Assembly (NCBI GenBank): GCA_013368375.1
Contig: JAACJP010000011.1
Coordinates: 1-64,000 of the forward strand
Direction of reading: 5' to 3'
DNA length: 64,000 bases
From: Tricholomella constricta
Lineage: Eukaryota > Basidiomycota > Agaricomycetes > Agaricales > Lyophyllaceae
How positions within the stretch are numbered: position 1 is the stretch's first letter; every line of letters begins with the position of its first letter. A program made the position numbers and the translations under genes. Shown piece after piece: positions 62,486 through 64,000 of the stretch. The notes beneath the pieces were generated by a model. That model worked only from the letters and a program-made list of their open reading frames with translations. It was not told the origin of the DNA and searched no databases.

Positions 62486-64000
62486 GCAAATGTGCAAACG
62501 TCAAGAAATAACCTGAAACGTCCACGGCTCGAGGTAAATACATAAATCTCGCCTTGAACCACTGTCGTAGATACTTAATGTCAGTTAAATTTCAGAGAAT
62601 TAGTGCCCAGCAATTTCTGGACATAGAGGCCACGGTGGACGTCGGCAATGAGACCGACGACGATGAGGACGACAGCGACTTAGGTTTACTATCTTCTCCT
62701 TTATTATAATTTGTATACTAACATGTATCCTTGCAGAATTCATTGACGAAGGGGAGTCTACTGCAGCAGACCGGTCAATGTCACACCGCCGTCTCTTTCG
62801 GGAGTACCAGCGCATAGTAGAGACCTCGGATGATTGGGATGAACTGCTACTCCGTGCACGTGAACGAGCACAGCACGGCAGGATACCAGTGCCTGCACAA
62901 CTTACGGATGATGAGCGACCGTTTGCTGAGAATGCACGTCTGTGGCGTGTCGCTGTCAAGGTGCGCCACATGCCAGAACATTGTGGAAAAACAACTAATC
63001 ATATTATAGCCCGGCTGTGAGGAAACCATAGTTCCCATATTGATGGAAAAGGTCTTCCGTTCAGCAGGTCAATATTTGTCTGTGGCATCCATTGTCGGCA
63101 GAGTTTCTCGACCCGGCTGGATAGTGGTAGAAGCCACTCAGCTCAGCGACGTCAGGGAACTATGTCAAGGTGTATCAAACATTTTCCCCCAGCGTGTCCA
63201 TTTCGTTGAGCCATCGGACGCACCGGCCTGGCTCCAGGAAACTCCTGCATTTACTCCTCGCTCGCAATCCTGGATTCGCTTAACAAAGTACCCATATAAA
63301 GGTGTTTTTATAATTTCAATTCAAGTCTCGATCTGACAAATTATCACAAAAGGTGATCTTGCCTACGTCCAACACTTCGGCGAGATGTGGCCTGGGCAGG
63401 CAAGGATCCTTGTCGTGCCACGTCTCAAACTCCAACCACCATCCTCAGTTTCTGCTGGTAAGCGCAAGCATACAGGACGCCCTCCCCAGGCCCTTTTCGA
63501 TGCCAACTTTGTGAGATCAATTTATGGTGACAGTTCGGTAGAAACACGCAATCAAGTGTTTGTCTTTAAAGGACAAGTTTATCAAGATGGTTATCTACAG
63601 ACGGACACCGACCTTTTTTATCCTCAGGAGGCGACACCGACACCTGCAGAAATTGACCGCTTCCAACATGCTCAGGAAATTCCGAAAGGTTTTCTCAAGC
63701 ACTCCTTGGAAGTGGCAGCTGCCAAGCGTCTACGTATTGGTGATCATGTCAAGGTAACGACTGGGCAGGCTCAAGGTTCTCTTGGAACGATTGAGAGCAT
63801 TTCAGGGAATGAGGCTAGCCTGATCCTAAGGAACGGATCATTACATCTCTCTGTAGCTCTTGACGCGCTGCGCAAGGACCTCTCAATCGGAGATGAGATC
63901 ATTGTCAGAGATGGCCCCAAGGCAGGTACTGTTGGTTGGGTGATAGCAGTCAGTGGAGAAGGCTTGGTTATTTACGATCGTGAACATGCACAGGAGGTTC
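62486..64000 (+). CDS. Spt5-like protein with NGN and KOW domains, partial
   Basis: Exons 62486-62533, 62596-62683, 62737-62960, 63010-63301 and 63353 to the window edge join in phase. The N-terminus carries an acidic stretch (DDDEDDSD). An NGN-like domain follows (LWRVAVK, PGCEETIVPILMEKVF, GWIVVEATQLSDVRELCQGV), then a first KOW-like motif at the exon 4/5 junction (YPYKGDLAYVQH), a linker with basic KRKHTG, and further KOW motifs (RIGDHVKVTTGQAQGSLGTI and DEIIVRDGPKAGTVGWVI). Spt5 binds RNA polymerase II through its NGN domain and supports elongation. This protein seems shorter at the N-terminus than a housekeeping Spt5, and agaric genomes often hold several such paralogues, so a duplicated or transposon-associated copy is more likely. 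The first exon and start codon are not certain, and the 3' end is outside. Confidence 0.78.

Overview
The window reads as transposon-dense, gene-poor chromosomal DNA of a basidiomycete fungus, most likely an Agaricomycete. The evidence is short 45-60 nt introns with GTRNGT donors, KDZ transposases with CxC2-type cysteine clusters, a DUF6589-like protein beside a RecQ-like helicase, an NGN/KOW (Spt5-like) paralogue, and several Ty3/gypsy lineages. Nothing bacterial or viral is apparent. Family names come from recognised motifs; no search was run.

Layout from left to right. 1-1656: 3' end of a plus-strand chromovirus copy (A1), inserted into the integrase of a degenerate minus-strand Ty3/gypsy element (D, 1657-7242). 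8172-8693: a plus-strand integrase scrap (E). 9199-12500: a minus-strand KDZ transposase (F). 13075-14782: an unrecognised minus-strand gene. 14.8-26.2 kb: a block packed with the palindrome CCGCGG. It holds a higher-order tandem array, four unrecognised genes and a KDZ remnant split by a 2.4-kb terminal-inverted-repeat (TIR) element. 26229-48780: a nest of LTR elements. The 5' LTR of element C is split by a complete 10.5-kb chromovirus B (target duplication AAGGG), and the C gag gene is cut by chromovirus copy A2, whose 3' end is missing. 49416-55644: a 6.2-kb DNA element with identical 286-bp TIRs and a 9-bp target duplication, carrying a damaged DUF6589-like gene and an intact RecQ-like helicase gene tail to tail. 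56223-59589: an unrecognised six-exon gene. 60.0-62.1 kb: repeats arranged around a large palindrome and carrying splice-like signals. 62486-64000: an Spt5-like NGN-KOW gene running off the edge.

Chromoviruses A and B share an unusual plan: Gag-protease, a UGA stop followed by CU, Pol in the same frame ending in a chromodomain, then a third sense-strand ORF of 880-990 codons that I do not recognise. Family A is also studded with perfect 7-11 bp stem-loops through its UTRs, LTR and coding sequence. These two features (the third ORF and the hairpin-studded genome), together with the TIR/DUF6589/RecQ element, are the best candidates here for an undescribed system.
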